Shown here: positions 48,023 to 60,902 of the stretch, piece by piece
Layout: each line of letters opens with the position of its first letter
How positions within the stretch are numbered: the first letter of the stretch is position 1
Source of the DNA: Gnetum montanum
Lineage: Eukaryota > Streptophyta > Gnetopsida > Gnetales > Gnetaceae
Length of the DNA stretch: 64,000 nt
NCBI GenBank assembly: GCA_015680685.1
Contig: MNCI01010754.1
Location: 387,268-451,267 of the forward strand
Direction: 5' to 3'
Translations under genes and position numbers: made by a program
Notes under the pieces: generated by a model
Told to the model about the DNA's origin: nothing
Databases searched by the model: none
The model's input: only the letters and a program-made list of their open reading frames with translations

Positions 48023-49960
48023 TACCTCTATGACTAAATGAAAACTCTTCCTCAAGTGAAAAAGAAGAGGAACAAGTTAAAAAATATTGGCAAGTTATGG
48101 GATTATTTATTGACACGCAAATTGACTTAGATGGAACAGATAGAATGTAAGTGTTCAAGTGTACAAATTTACAATCTTTTACAAAATTGGATGTTCATGA
48201 TCATAGAATTAAACACCTTGGAAAAAACTAACATCCAAATCCTCTTGGAAGCTAAAGAGCAAGGGAGAAGATTCAATGATCTTCAAGTGCCCTTGTCGCA
48301 TGGTGTTGCTGCTTATCCTTTGGTGAAGATAGTCTTGCTTCTAGTCTACGCTTCCAACTACAATCACAACAAAATCGTGGACTAGTGTGTAATGTGTAAC
48401 ATATAGCTTTTATGTATATTGTCTTGTCAATAGTTACACTTGGCTAGGTTGTGGTTATGATGGATTGATTCCTTTAATAGTTTTAGTAGGAAGACTAAAA
48501 AATAGGGTGAAATGGATAAGTGAACCATTATTAAATTCTAAAAAGTCCAAATATGATGAAATGCTTGAAGAGGGTTAAAGTCTTCACAACAATAAAAAGA
48601 GGATTTTATGGAAAAATGTTGTGAAGATGCACACAATTAGATGTCATTGATGGGGTATGCAGAAGGATTTGATTGTGATAATGTCTAAGGATAAANCCCA
48701 CAGACTTCTCTATTTAAAGTTATGCAAGGGCAATAAAGGGCATTGCCTACTTTGGGAAGGACCCACTTGCATACCTTTTGGTTGGGTTAGTTAAGTTCTT
48801 TATCCTTAGACATTATCACAATCAAATCCTTCTGCATACCCCATTAATGACATCTAATTGTGTGNGAATATGAAAATGAAATTGGTAGTGAGGTAAGACA
48901 TGGAAAGCATAGATGGATTAGAGAGAGAGAGTGGAATGGAGTTCTTGATTAAGGTCACATGAAGTCTCTTGTGAATTTTGTGGTTAAATGACTTGATAAA
49001 ATCCATCTTTTGTCTAGACCAAAACTAACCATGTTCAGTGATGTTGCATAATCACTCTAAGACTAGTCCATCCCCTTGAGATACAAGAGTGCTCCCATAG
49101 AACAACCATCATTCCTTATTGAAGAAGAAAAGAGAAGTAGAAAGTGAGAAAAGGCCTTAGTTAGAGGGGAAATTTAGGCAGGAGTTAACATATCTTTCTA
49201 GTCCCATAACGAGTGCTTGTAGCCCATTTATTTTATCTAATGGGTGTGCTTTGAATTTCCATCATTTGTTTCTTTTTTTTGAATGGGAACCACACCATGC
49301 AAAGACTTATTCAACTTTATATTATTGGTCAACATTGAATGATAATAAATCCATAAAAACATACATGCAGAAAGGCACAAAGAGTACCAAGTCCCCTTGA
49401 AGTCGCATCTTATTCAAATCTTTGAATCTTTTTCAAATCTAGAAACTACCAAGGTCACAAATTTGTTAAAGTTTTATTAATGAAAAAGGAACCTCATATT
49501 TCCAGAACAAGGAAAACAATAGAGTTTATGGATGGGTGCATGTTATGGACTCATTACCTATTTCATGAAAAAGAAACCATATACTAGTTATCAATAGAAA
49601 AATTGAAAGCTAGAATCTAGACACCAACAATCAAATGACCAGATAGCACATGTCCACATCAAACAAGGCACACTATACCTAGTTGGCAATAAGGCACATT
49701 ATTATTAAAACGTAATATGAAAATCATATTTAAATAAAGGAAAATATACAGGAAATTGTAAAATAATTAAGAAAAATAAAATGTATTAACAATGTTATAA
49801 ATTTTTTTTGAAAAATTAATAATGTAAAAACAAAAAGGTGTAAGATAAAGAATGTGTAAAACAAAAAGTTGTAAGAATAACAAGGTGTAAAACAAAAGTG
49901 AGCAAAATAAAAAGATGAAAAACTAAGGAGCCACTTATATAATTAGCATGAATAGCTATC
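48023..49960 (-). other. M3 3' spacer, with a misoriented contig
   Basis: About 1.9 kb matching the M1 spacer, with no gene. The LTR-proximal PPT has decayed. The piece between Ns at 48696 and 48865 is backwards. A TTTTGTTTTACAC array lies at 49820-49920. Confidence 0.75.
48696..48865. other. Probable misoriented contig between two Ns
   Basis: The last 66 bp of 48697-48864 are an inverted copy of the 66 bp before the first N, with one mismatch. Turning the segment round makes it collinear with M1 at 8520-8700 (AACCCAACCAAAAG, GCAAGTGGGTCC). Confidence 0.88.
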
Positions 49961-49990
49961 TCACCCATGACTAAGTTGAAAGGAGAAGAT

Positions 49991-51200
49991 TCAAAAGATT
50001 GAGCATGGTTGTCCATCCAATGAGACATTTGTTGCACTAGCTTGCTTAGCCTCGTGGAAAGGTTTAACTTGTTGTGTGTTGACCAGTTGCTTCTTCTCTA
50101 GGCTCTCAAGTTTGTAAATTAACATGGTCCCAAAAGAGAAAGTTTCATAAATGATATAAGATCCTTTCCACAACATTTGGAACTTAGTTTGTTGAGGTAC
50201 ATATGTAAGGTTCAAATAGAGGACCTTATCTCTTGGTTGAAATTTGACTTTCCTAATTCTAAGGTCATTGCACTTTTTGTTGAATGTCTTGTGCAACTTG
50301 TTAGATGACAAGTCCACCAATTTATTTTCATTTAGCAGGTTGATATTTATTAATATTTCTTTTTATGCTAGGCTTAAGTCAAGGTTAGGGGCATAAGCAG
50401 TTGAAAGTGTATGGAGCTTAGATTGAATAGGAAGTATTGGTAATTTTCCATAAACCAGCTCATAAGGAGAATAGCCTATAGAAAGTTTCTATGTTGAGAA
50501 ATAGGCCCAGAGGGCATCGTTGACTCTTGTGCTCTAGTCTCTCCTATATTTGCTAATAGTTCTCATTAGGATTTTTATGATTTCTCTATTGTAACCTTAG
50601 CATGACCATTGGTTTGGGGGTAGTAGGATGTTATTATTTTATGTTCAACCCCAAGTGTTACATAAATTTTCAAAAGGTAGTGCTTGTAAAGAGGATTCTA
50701 TTATTAGAAATTAATGTACATGGCACATCAAACCTATTTACAACATTCTATTGTACAAATTGAGAAATAGTAGTAGATGTATAGTCGATGATGATTACTA
50801 CTTTTACTCATTTCATACAATAGTCAATAGCGACTATGATGTACACCTTTCCATTTAACATGGGCATGGTGGGACCCATGAAATCAATGTCCTAGATGTC
50901 AAAGGATTCCAATGATTGGATCCACTATTGAGGTTCCTCCATTTGAGCAGTCATTCCACCATCTTGTTGGCAGTGTTCACAAGAGTAGATAAATTAATGA
51001 GTATCCCTAAAGATTATTGGTGAATAATACCCTACCATCCTAATTTTAATGGTCATGCATCTCCTAGCATAGTGGCCCCCACAAGGACCCTCATGGGCAT
51101 CTTGGAGAATGCGCAATTAATTAGCATTAAGGACATACCAATAAACTAGGTTGTTGGCACACACCTTGTAGAAGGGTTTGTTGATCTCCATGGAGTGTTT
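49991..51200 (-). pseudogene. M3 integrase region
   Basis: An open C-terminal piece (49991-50320) reads SSNKLHKTFNKKCNDL, WKGSYIIYETF and YKLESLEKKQLVN, as in P1 and M1. The core near 50620-50900 has ISNN (TCT AAT AAT at about 50700) in place of ISDN, so the second catalytic Asp is Asn. The zinc region lies near 51060-51130. Confidence 0.8.
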
Positions 51201-51249
51201 TGCTTGGTTAAGAAATTTTTGTTTCTTTCAATGATCTAACCCTTGTGGA

Positions 51250-51760
51250 ATCTCTTAAGTGAGAAGATAGGTGAAAGTGCCATCATACCATTTATACTTA
51301 GTGGGAAATTGTTTAGTTATAGTCTCAAAAAAAAGGAGTTCATTAAGAAATAGATTATATAGTGGGCTTTCCTCCTTTTTGTTGTCCCATCCCAATTGAG
51401 GCAAGTGATCAGTGACCACATTCTCAATTTCTTTTTGATCTACCATCATAAGATCAAATTCCTATAATATCACTAGCCATCATATGATACAAGGTCTGAC
51501 CATTGGATTATTCACGAGGAAGCGAATGGCACTATGGTTTATGTGCATAAACACTTTGTATCCAAGCACATAATGCCTGAACGTTTCTAGAGAAAACACC
51601 ACTACCATCAATTCTTTTTTTTATGGTAGTGTAGTTCAATTGTGCACTCACAATGCTTTGGCTTGTGTAGTGGATGTAATATGAACATTTCTTATCATCC
51701 AATTGCATAAGCACAACTCCCAAGGCATAATTTGATGCATCCATCATAACATGAAATGGT
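51250..51760 (-). pseudogene. M3 RNase H region
   Basis: The piece at 51532-51747 reads MMDASNYALGVVLMQLDDKK and SAQLNYTTIKK, so the first Asp and following Ala-Ser are well preserved. The piece at 51255-51449 is the linker after RNase H. A frameshift separates them. Confidence 0.82.
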
Positions 51761-51769
51761 TTGGACCAA

Positions 51770-52480
51770 TCAAGTGCTTGTAGAGTTGGAGTTTCTACAA
51801 GTTTTTCCTATAGTTGTTGGAATGATTTTTCACATTCCTTGGTCTAGATTAATGGAGCATCTTTCTTTATTAGTTCAACCAATGGTTTTGCAATCTTAGA
51901 GATATTCTCTATGAAATGCTGGTGGTAGCTAGTGTGTCCAAGAAATGACTAGACATATTTTACAATTTTTAGTTTGCAGGTAATTCCTTGGATAACCCTT
52001 ATTTTCTTAGGATCAACCTCAATTCCTTCTTGTGAGATTTGGTGTCCCAATACAATGCCCTCCTACACACATCTTTTTAATACTTGCTCAAGGTGGTCCA
52101 AGGCTTTCTCGAATGTAGCGTCATAAGTGGAGAAGTTATCCATAAAGACTTCCACTTTGCTACCAATCTACTACTAAAAGATGCTTAAGACCAGGTGTTG
52201 GAATGTAGTAGGAGCATTGTACAAATCAAAAGGCATCTTGTGATATGCAAAGGTTCCCTAGGGACTCATGAATGTTGTTTTGGCCTAGTCCTCTAGCATG
52301 ATCTAGATTTGGTTATATCCACTATAACCATCCAGAAGACTATAATAGAAATGCCTAGATATAATATCCAACACCTAGTTAACGAATGACAATAGAAAAT
52401 GCTCCTTGAATCTTATCATATTATACAATTAAAAATTGATGTAGAACCAACACTTTCCACATTTATTTGGTACAATCATG
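51770..52480 (-). pseudogene. M3 reverse transcriptase region
   Basis: The active-site block at 52132-52149 reads VFMDNF: the second Asp of FMDD is Asn through one G-to-A change. The rest is collinear with M1 and P1. Stops abound. Confidence 0.8.
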
Positions 52481-52728
52481 AGTGGAGTAACCCACTCACT
52501 ATCCACAATGGGATAGATAAAACCTACCTTGAGGAGTTGTTTGATTTCCTCTTAGATGATTTGCTTCAATTTAGGGTTCAATTGTCTCTATGGCTATCTT
52601 TTTGGCTTCATGGCTGGGTTAGTGTAGATATGATGCTGGCATATCCTAGGATCAATCTCTATGAGTTCAAGATATGAGCAAGCAAAGGTTGTTGACCAAT
52701 TTTCAACCACATTTAACAACATCTATTT

Positions 52729-53188
52729 CTATTTAGGAGTAGGATTTGCATTGATTATTATCAACTTCTTATTTTTCAAGAATGCATTTTTCATGCTAGC
52801 AGGTAGAATTTTTAACTCAATGTGCTCTTGTTTAAAATTTTTAGGAATTTCCAACTCTTCCCAATAGGTATCATCATTTGCATTATCAGAGAGTTGGTGA
52901 TGAACTTGCTCTAGTTCATCCATGTCGATGACATAAGCATATGTTAAGGTTTCAATAGGTTCCATGAAAAATGTTTTACTTTTAAAATTAATGGCTAGCC
53001 ATTGGGTGTCCTCTTGTTTTGTTGCTATTGCATACAGATACATTTGAATATTTACTTTAGGTGCACATAGCCTGCATGTGGAAACAGATGCTTGTTTAAT
53101 AGACTAGAGTTTCTGCATGCAATTGCACCCTATATCACTGTACGTGATGCATGGAACTTACTTCTTCTCAATCTTTCTAAATGCCTTT
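52729..53188 (-). pseudogene. M3 linker and protease C-terminal part, truncated
   Basis: The open piece 52729-53043 reads EELEIPKNFKQEHIELKIL and FLKNKKLIIIN, the conserved pre-RT linker. After about 53100 the protease end begins and is cut at 53188 by the M4 LTR. Confidence 0.78.
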
Positions 53189-54059
53189 TGATGAGCAGTG
53201 AGGTACCCCTACACCCAACCATACAAATACAAGTGTTCATGCGCAATCTGGTCAAACTTTGAGAATTAAGTGCTTATGCACCTACACAGAACAAGGATGA
53301 GTTATGCAATCGTTGTCTTCCCAAGCTTACTTGTAAGGCTCAATTGTATGGTTAAGTAAAATTGAGGTATGTGATTGTTATTATTTTATGATTTATTTTC
53401 TTGATGCTTAAAAGAGAGAAATGAGGTAATTTAATAACTCAATTGATTTAACTAGTTAACTATTCTTTAACTAGTCCTAACACTAGCATCCATTCCCACT
53501 CTTTGGACACATCTTGAACTAGTGTAACTCTACTAGGATTACCAAATGCTAGTTGTTACTAGGTTACCAAGTGTTCCTACATATGCTTGGAGTGGTTGTG
53601 CAGAGTGTGCTAATTCATTCATAATTAACAGTTCAATAGAAATAACATTGATTAACTAATGAGAGCATCAAATAATAGTAAATAACATTAAATGCAATAA
53701 TTAAGATATTTTGAATGTTGCAAGGTTTATCACAAAGGTCATCTTTATTTCTGGACATAAGGTGTGCTTAGGTACACAATGTTGAATAAAGATTCGTTCA
53801 CTTTATGACTCCTACTATTGGCACTTAGAAATAATTCTAACTCTAGAAGGGAAAAACTACAATATTTCAGCAAAGGGACTAAAACCTAATGCCAAACCAA
53901 GTGCCCCTATCTCCTATTTATAGCCAATGAGATAGGTTTCGACATTGCATGTCCAATATGCTTTGACATCTTCGATATCGTGTATGCGATATTAGGGGCC
54001 GATATTGAGAATTCGATCTCAACGGTTTGATATCAAGGGTTTGATATCGAGACTCATCA
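53189..54059 (-). repeat. 3' LTR of M4
   Basis: About 871 bp from TGATGAGCAG to GACTCATCA. The minus-strand TATA context is GGCTATAAATAGGAG (about 53917-53931). GATATC words cluster at 53970-54050, including TTGATATCAAGG and TTGATATCGAG. Confidence 0.87.
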
Positions 54060-55950
54060 TACCCCCATGGCTGAATGAAAACTCATCCTCAAGTTCCTTA
54101 CAAAATATTGGAAAGGTATGGGATTATTAACTAAATGATGACTGACAGTGACATGGAATGATAGACTCAATGTGCTTAGTGAATGGATTGAAAAACATAC
54201 TATAGCATTGGTATTCATAACCATTTTGGTGAATACTATACATAGATAACATCTAGACCCTCATTTGATATCTTGAAGAAAGAAAGAGAGAAAGGAAAAT
54301 GAGTTGCATTGCTACTGATGTAAAAAATGTGCACACCGTTATTCATCCATGGCCACTTGGCCAAACTTATTCCTTGTGTAGATTTTCTTCCTCCAATAAA
54401 TCCTTAGTGCTCCCTCCTATCCCAGTTCATTGTTCATGTGATCACCATCTGCACACAAAACACAATCATGAACTAGCAAAGATAGATAAGATATAATGTA
54501 GTTAATACCTTCCCTCAATATGAAGCACATTGGCTAGGTTGTGGGTATGGTGGATATTGGGTTAGAGGTTTGTAATTGATAACTATGCAAGGTGTAGTAG
54601 TGAGATAAGTAATAGAATGAAAAAATTTACAGCAAGCCCCCATGACTAAGAGCGAACCTTTGGTAGCAATAGGATGGGATATGAAAGAAAAAGAAAGAGA
54701 AGAGGAATAACAATGGTGAAGCCAATAAAAGAAAAACAAAAATGGATGGGGTGGAACTAGAAATAGTTGATTGTAAGAAATGTTTAAGGGAAAATAAGTT
54801 AATAATCGCAGCAAAAAGGAATGCCAATGGGTCCTCCCCAAAGCAAGCTCATGCCTGTTATGCCCTGAGAAACCCCCAAATCAAAGAGTCCATAGGCTCT
54901 AGGAATGACATATAGAAACAATAGTTAAGAATTCACCCACAAGAATTTACCAATGAATAACAATGCATCTACCAAGATATAGACTAATCATAAAATTGGT
55001 AATGAGGTGGAATTTGGAAAGCAATACGGGAAGAGAAGAGAAAATGGAAGGGAATTCCAAAATTAAGGTTGTGTAAAGTCCCTTGTGTAGTATGTGGTTA
55101 AGGTTACTTAATAAAATTTAGCCCAAATCTAGATTAAAACTAACCACATCCAGTGACTTTGCATCAACACACTTGACCAACCCATCCTCTTGAAGTAACA
55201 AGAATGCTTTCATAGAGCAACCACCATCCCAAAAAGAGAAGAACAGAGAATTAGCAAGTGAGAAAGGGCCTTAGTTAGAGGAAACCTTGAGGCATGGGTA
55301 GCATGTGTTTCTAGTGCCATAACTAGTGCTTGTTGCCCATGTTTCTTTATTATGTCTAAGGGGTATGCTTTGAATTCTCACCAATTATTTTTTGAGTGAG
55401 AACCACACCATGCAAAGATTTATTTGATTCATTCAACTTCCTAAGATTAGTTGATAGTGGGATGGTGGAAAACCTATGAAAAACATTCAAGTACCCAAGA
55501 GAATAACCAACAAAAATGCATTGAATCCCCTTGAGGTCACAACCTTTTTAATTCATTTGAATCTTTCCTTAGTTTGAAGAATATCAAGCCACTAATTCAT
55601 TTATAGGTTTGCTTAGAAAAAGGGACAGTATAGGTCCAAAAGCAAGGGATACAATAGAGTTGAATGGATGAATGGATGATGTGGACTCATTGCCTATTTT
55701 ATTAAAAGAAACCATATCTTAGCATCAATATTGAAAGTTAAAGGTAAAAACCAAACATTATCAAACAAAATCTTATAAAGAAAGAAATAGTAAAAATGTT
55801 AACGATGGTATAAAACAAAAACAAGTGAATATGAAAATGTGTAAAACAAAAATGTATAAAACAAAAAGATAAAGGAAAATGAGGGCTTAGAATGACTAGC
55901 ACTAGTGGCCATCTCCCCCATGACTGAGTTGGAAGGAGGAGATCTAAAAT
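54060..55950 (-). other. M4 3' spacer with three CATGGGGG tracts
   Basis: Noncoding, 1.9 kb. Minus-strand CATGGGGG occurs at 54062-54069 (next to the LTR), 54637-54644 and 55915-55922 (next to integrase). A TTTTGTTTTACAC array lies at 55800-55880. Two overlapping open frames at 54515-54841 are hydrophobic and low in complexity; I consider them accidental. Confidence 0.72.
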
Positions 55951-55979
55951 AATGAGTAGGGTTGTTCATCAACAAAGGT

Positions 55980-57200
55980 AGTACTAGTACTGGCTATTTT
56001 GGGCTCATGGAAAGGTTTGGTTTGCTGGATGTTAACCAATAATTTCTTATCCGAGCTTCCAGGTTTATAGATCATCATGGCCCCTACAGAAAAAGTTTCA
56101 TGAATGATGTAAGGTCCTTCCACAACATTTGAAATTTAGTTCATTATGGCACATGTGCAGGATTCCAATAAAGAAACCTATCTCTTGGTTGGTATGTAAC
56201 TTTTCTAATTTTCAGGTCATGACATTGTTTGTTGAAGGCCTTATGTAGTTCATTGGATGATAGGACAGCTAATTGGTTTTCATCTAGCAAGTTAAGATTC
56301 ATTAACCATTCTTTCTGCACTAGATTGAGATCAAGGTTAAGTTCACATGCTATAGATAGTGTATGAAGCTTAACTTGGATAGGAAGTATTGGAATTTTAC
56401 CGTACACTAACTCATAGAGAGAGTAGCCTATAGGGAGTTTCCATGTGGAGTAGTATGTCCAAAGAGCATCATTCAATTTGGTGCTCTAGTCTCACCTATA
56501 TTTGCTAATGGTTCATGTCAAGATTTTTGTGATTTCCCTATTAGTGACTTCAACTTGATCATTCGCTTGAGGATGATATGGTGTAATCAATTTATGCTCA
56601 ACTCCTAAGCATTACATCAACTTCTAAAAAGTTGCACCTATAAAATGTGTACAATTATTAGAAATAAGTGCACGAGGCATGCCAAACCTATTTACAATTT
56701 TTTGTTGAACAAATCATGCAGCAGCAGATGATGTACAATTAGTAATAGTGGCTACTTCTAACCACTTTGTAAAATAGTCAACAACAACAAAAATGTATGC
56801 TTTTCCATTGGACATTGATGTAATAGGCCCCATAAAATCAATACCGCATATGTTGAAGGGTTCTAAAGGTTGAATCCATTATTGTGGACCCTCCATTCTA
56901 GCATCATTCCACCATCGTGTTGGTAGCATTCACAAGATTGGAAAAAATGATGGGCATCTTGAAATAATGTAGGCCAATAATATCCTACAAGAAAAATTTT
57001 AATGGCTATTCATCTTTCAATGTAATGATCCCCACAAGGGCCCTCATGAGTATCTTGGAGAATTCACAATTGATCTACATTGGGAACATACCATCGGACC
57101 AAGCCATTGAAATAGACCTTGTAAAGGTCTTTGTTAATTTCCATGAAATGTTTGACTCAGTGGAGAAATTATTGTTTCTTTTTAATGTCCAGCCCTTGTG
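55980..57200 (-). pseudogene. M4 integrase region
   Basis: The open piece 56144-56476 reads YYSTWKLPIGYSLYELVYGK, LLDENQLAVLSSNELHKAFN and YQPRDRFLYWN, almost identical to P1. The core near 56640-56830 has ISNN in place of ISDN. The zinc region lies near 57040-57100. Confidence 0.83.
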
Positions 57201-57342
57201 GTGTTTCTTGTGTGAGAAGATAGGTAAGAATGCTACTATACCAATTTGTATCTATGGGTGATTGATTATTTATTACACTTGCAAAGAGGAGTTCATCAAG
57301 GAAGCGATCAAAAATTGGGTATTCATCCTCTTTGTTGTCCCA

Positions 57343-57700
57343 TCACAATTGAGCTAAATGATCGACAACAACATTTTTGGTGCCTTTACAATTGATCATC
57401 ATAAGATCAAACTCTTGCAAGATCACGAGCCATCGTATGATGTGAGGGCTCATCATTGGTTTATTCGTAAGGAACCAAATTACACTATGATCCATGTGTA
57501 CAAATATCTTATAGCCTAATACATAGTGCCTAAATTTTTCTAGTGTAAACATGACAACCATTAACTCTTTTTCTATTGTGGTGTAGTTGAGTTATGCACT
57601 AGAAATACTTTGACTTATAATAGGGATGTTTTGTTCATCTAATTGTCTAACTACAGCTCCTAAAGAAAAATTGGATGTGTCAGTCATTATATGGAATGAT
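57343..57700 (-). pseudogene. M4 RNase H region
   Basis: The open piece 57343-57561 reads FTLEKFRHYVLGYKIFVHMD and the linker EFDLMMINCKGTKNVVVDHL. The N-terminal half (57600-57690) has stops. Confidence 0.8.
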
Positions 57701-58560
57701 TTGGACTAGTCAGGAGCTTGTACAATGGGTGTTTCTATGAGCTTCTATTTCAAGGTTTGGAAACCTAACTCATGTTTCTTAGTCCATTCAAAGGGTATGT
57801 CCTTTTTTGTTAATTCTACCAATGATTTTACAATCATTAAAAAGTTCTCAATGAAGCATCTATAATAGCCAGTATGTGCAAGGAATGATTAGATGTCTTT
57901 TATGGTTTTAGGTTGACAAGTGATTCCTTAGATGATTTTAATTTTTTTAGGATCTACCTCTATCCTTGTTTGTGAAATTATATGCCCTAATATAATGCCA
58001 TCTTGGACCATTAAATAGCTTTTCTACCAATTTAGCCTTAGGTTGGTTTCAACACATCATTTTAGTACTTGCTATAATCAGTCCAATGCTTGTTGAAAGT
58101 TTGCTCCGTAGGTGGAGAAATCATCCATAAAAATCTCCATACCATTCCCTATTTGCTATTGAAATATACTGAGAACCATATGTTGAAACATTTCTGGAGC
58201 ATTGCATAAGCCAAACGACATCTACCTATATGAAAATGTTCCCCAAGGACTTGTGAATGTAGTCTTGGCTTAGTCTTCTAGTGCTATTTGAACTTGATTG
58301 TACCCATTGCAACCATCTAGAAAACTATAGTAGCAATGCCCTACAATGGTATCTAAAACTTGGTCAATGAATAACAATGGGAAATGATCTTTAAATGTTG
58401 CCATGTTTAACAGCCTAAAGTCTATACACACCCTCCATTTACCACATTTTTTGGGCACAATGACTAATGGACCAACCCATTCACTGTCAGCAATGGGGTA
58501 GATGAACCTAGCCTTTAGAAGTTATTCAATTTCTTCCTTAACTACTTGCTTAAGCATTGG
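57701..58560 (-). pseudogene. M4 reverse transcriptase region
   Basis: MPKKCGKWRVCIDFRLLNMA starts the fingers (58270-58458), and IFMDDF is encoded at 58118-58135. The catalytic pair is intact. A stop separates the two parts where P1 has Gln. Confidence 0.84.
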
Positions 58561-58566
58561 GTACAA

Positions 58567-58839
58567 TCATCTTTGCGGTTGTCGTGGAGGCTTCATAGAG
58601 GGGTCAGTGTAAATTCTATGTTGGCATATCCTAGGATCTATTCTAGTTAATTTAAGATATGACCAACCAAAGGATTTTGACCATTTGTTTACCATCTTCA
58701 ACAGTCTTTCTTTTTTTTGAGAAGCGACCTTAGCATTAATGATTACCAATTTTCCATTATTGAGAAATGTATACTTCATACTAGTGGGCAATGATTTTAA
58801 CTCAAAGGGATCTTGCTTAAACTCATCAGGGATTTCCAA
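58567..58839 (-). pseudogene. M4 protease-RT linker
   Basis: A 90-codon piece with EIPDEFKQDPFELKSLPTSM and NNGKLVIINAK, running to DPRICQHRIY at the start of RT. Conserved with P1, M1 and M3. Confidence 0.8.
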
Positions 58840-58959
58840 ATTTTCCTAGTTGATATTCTTGGTGTCAGTAGTTGGAAGTTGGTGATGGAATTACTCTAAT
58901 GCATCTATGCTATCAGTATAGGCACAAGTCAAGCCGTCAGTGATTTCATGCATAAAGTT

Positions 58960-59560
58960 GAATTGCTCTCTTGATCAGCTATCAGCCATTGGGTGCCTTT
59001 CTATCTTATGGCTACTGCATATAGGAATATTTTTATGTCAGTTACTTGTGCACACTGGTTGCATATAGGCAATGTTAAGTGTTGTACAAACTAGGACTTC
59101 TGCACGTAGTTGCACCCTGTGTCACTGTATGTGATGTATGGAACTTTCTTCTTCTCAATCTTCCCAAATGAATTTTCTTATGATATCTCTAGGAAAAGAT
59201 CACATATTTCTAGGTGTGCATCAATCGTACTCAGCCATGCTCTTCCCATTATGATTGGGAAGTTCCCCTTACAGTTGTTGACTTGGATCACTAGAAAATT
59301 GGTTGGATACGACCACTCACAAATAGTGGTGACAATGTCCTCCACTAGTCCCAATGTAACAGTGATGGACTAGTCAGCCAACTCTAAATGAATGTTACTC
59401 TTTTTTAGTGAAGGTAGGTTCCAAGCTTTGTACATTTCTTGAGAGATTAAGTTAACACCAGAACCTGAATTCAAAAGAGCTTTGCAAGGTTGATTTCCAG
59501 TGATTTGCAAATAGATAAGAGGACTTATAGGATTAAAAAATTTCCTAGGAAAATGGCAAG
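58960..59560 (-). pseudogene. M4 aspartic protease region
   Basis: The active-site block reads ALLNSGSGVNLISQEMYKAW in the piece 59370-59747: the catalytic Asp is Asn, one G-to-A change from P1's DSGS. The C-terminal half follows to about 59110. Confidence 0.8.
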
Positions 59561-60902
59561 CTTTAATCCAATCATTGATGGCATGGGTTAACATAACAAT
59601 GTGCATTGATTGTGGTTTTTGGTTCAAAGGAAGCTCTGGAGATTTAAATGATGGTGAGGCATTTGGACAATTAGCCACTTGTGGTTGTAAGGACTTGGTT
59701 GGACTATTGGTTCTAAAGAAAGGTATCTTCTTTGATCGATTGTCCACACCAATAGCAAGTTGAGGATTGATAGCCCTTGTAGCATTATGTTGCTATTGCT
59801 GGGTAGGAAGCTCTTCTTGCATAGTTGGAGTAGGTGGTAATGGAGCTAAGGGTGGAAGATATGCAAATAGATGAGAGGGATAGTACATATGTGAAACATC
59901 ACCTCAAGGAGAAGAAGTTCTATAGTACTCGGGGGCCTGGTAGTAAGATTGAAGAGCAACATGACTAGTAGAGTTATGTGGAGAGATCAGCTATTGAACA
60001 TAATACCTATATGGGTCAAGTTGATGGTAAGGATACTATTGATGTGGTGGTGGAATTCCCCATGATTATGGGTGTTTCCATCATTGATATTGTTCATTTG
60101 ATTGTGGTGGAGCTCCACTTAGATAATATGTCAAGGGTTGGTGGAACTGCGTAGGGTTACCTTGAGGATAAGATAATATTCTGGGTATTTATTATCTATT
60201 TAATCATGGGTTTAGTGCATACACCCCAGAATCTTGTAGATGTGACACCACTGGGCAACATCTCTTAGGATGGTCATATTGGCAAATCTCACATTCATCA
60301 TCATTGTCCATGTCTAAATCCACAACCTCTTCAATGACACCAACCTTGCCCTTACCTTTGTTACATGTATACTTAGTTTCTTTCTTTTTCCTCCTCTCTT
60401 GGTCACTACTTCGTCCTCTAGACTCCTCTACTATTTTTAGGATAGCTTGAAATTTTTCATCTAGGGAGTTCCACATTTGATCGACCTTTCCTGATACTTT
60501 TGATGCAGATTTTTGAATGGGCAAAGTCTTTTTATTCACCATCTCTTCAAGTGATGACTCTTCTTCATCTTCACAAAATCTAATTTCCTTCTTTTAGATG
60601 GAATGATCTTTATTGTACTCCTCCACACTTTCTCTTTTCCTTAACTCATCTTCATCCTTGGTAACTTGCTCCAATAATATTTGTATTTGATGGGCTCTCA
60701 GCTCAAATAGCCTTTCTTGGGCATAAGTCCCAAGGGTTCTTTGCATTTCATACCTAAGCCCATCTATGAGATGACATAGTTGTTTCTTCTACAAGTAACC
60801 ATTGCTAGGACAATGATGTAACAATGAATAATACTGGCCCATGATAGTATCCAAGGATTCGTGTCCTCCTTGTTTCAATCCTATGATTTTCTTACATAGG
60901 TT
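59561..60902 (-). pseudogene. M4 gag, C-terminal half, truncated by M5
   Basis: From 60902 down: capsid part with GLKQGGHESLDTIMGQYYSL (60789-60950), a Lys/Glu-rich segment, and the zinc knuckle CEICQYDHPKRCC (60204-60542), a Cx2Cx3Hx4C arrangement. Then a Pro/Gln-rich linker (about 59760-60000) leads to the protease. The N-terminal half is cut off by the M5 LTR. Confidence 0.8.

Larger units (their letters stand above)
47150..53188 (-). mobile_element. M3: Athila-like element, 3' part, broken by M4
   Basis: This holds the 3' LTR (47150-48022), 3' spacer, integrase, RNase H, RT, linker and start of the protease. At 53189 it stops abruptly at the M4 3' LTR. The missing protease, gag and 5' LTR should lie beyond the window if M4 is a simple insertion. 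The RT active site is mutated to FMDN. Confidence 0.82.
53189..60902 (-). mobile_element. M4: Athila-like element inserted in M3, broken by M5
   Basis: The order on the minus strand is gag C-terminal half, protease, linker, RT, RNase H, integrase, 3' spacer and 3' LTR (53189-54059). At 60903 gag stops at the M5 3' LTR. RT keeps FMDD but integrase has ISNN and the protease NSGS. The 5' part should lie beyond the window. Confidence 0.82.

Noticed and set aside
54515-54841. 108-codon hydrophobic minus-strand frame in the M4 spacer, considered as an env-like product
   Set aside because: It is Phe/Ser/Leu low-complexity translation of purine-rich DNA, overlaps a second frame of the same kind and has no match in the other copies.
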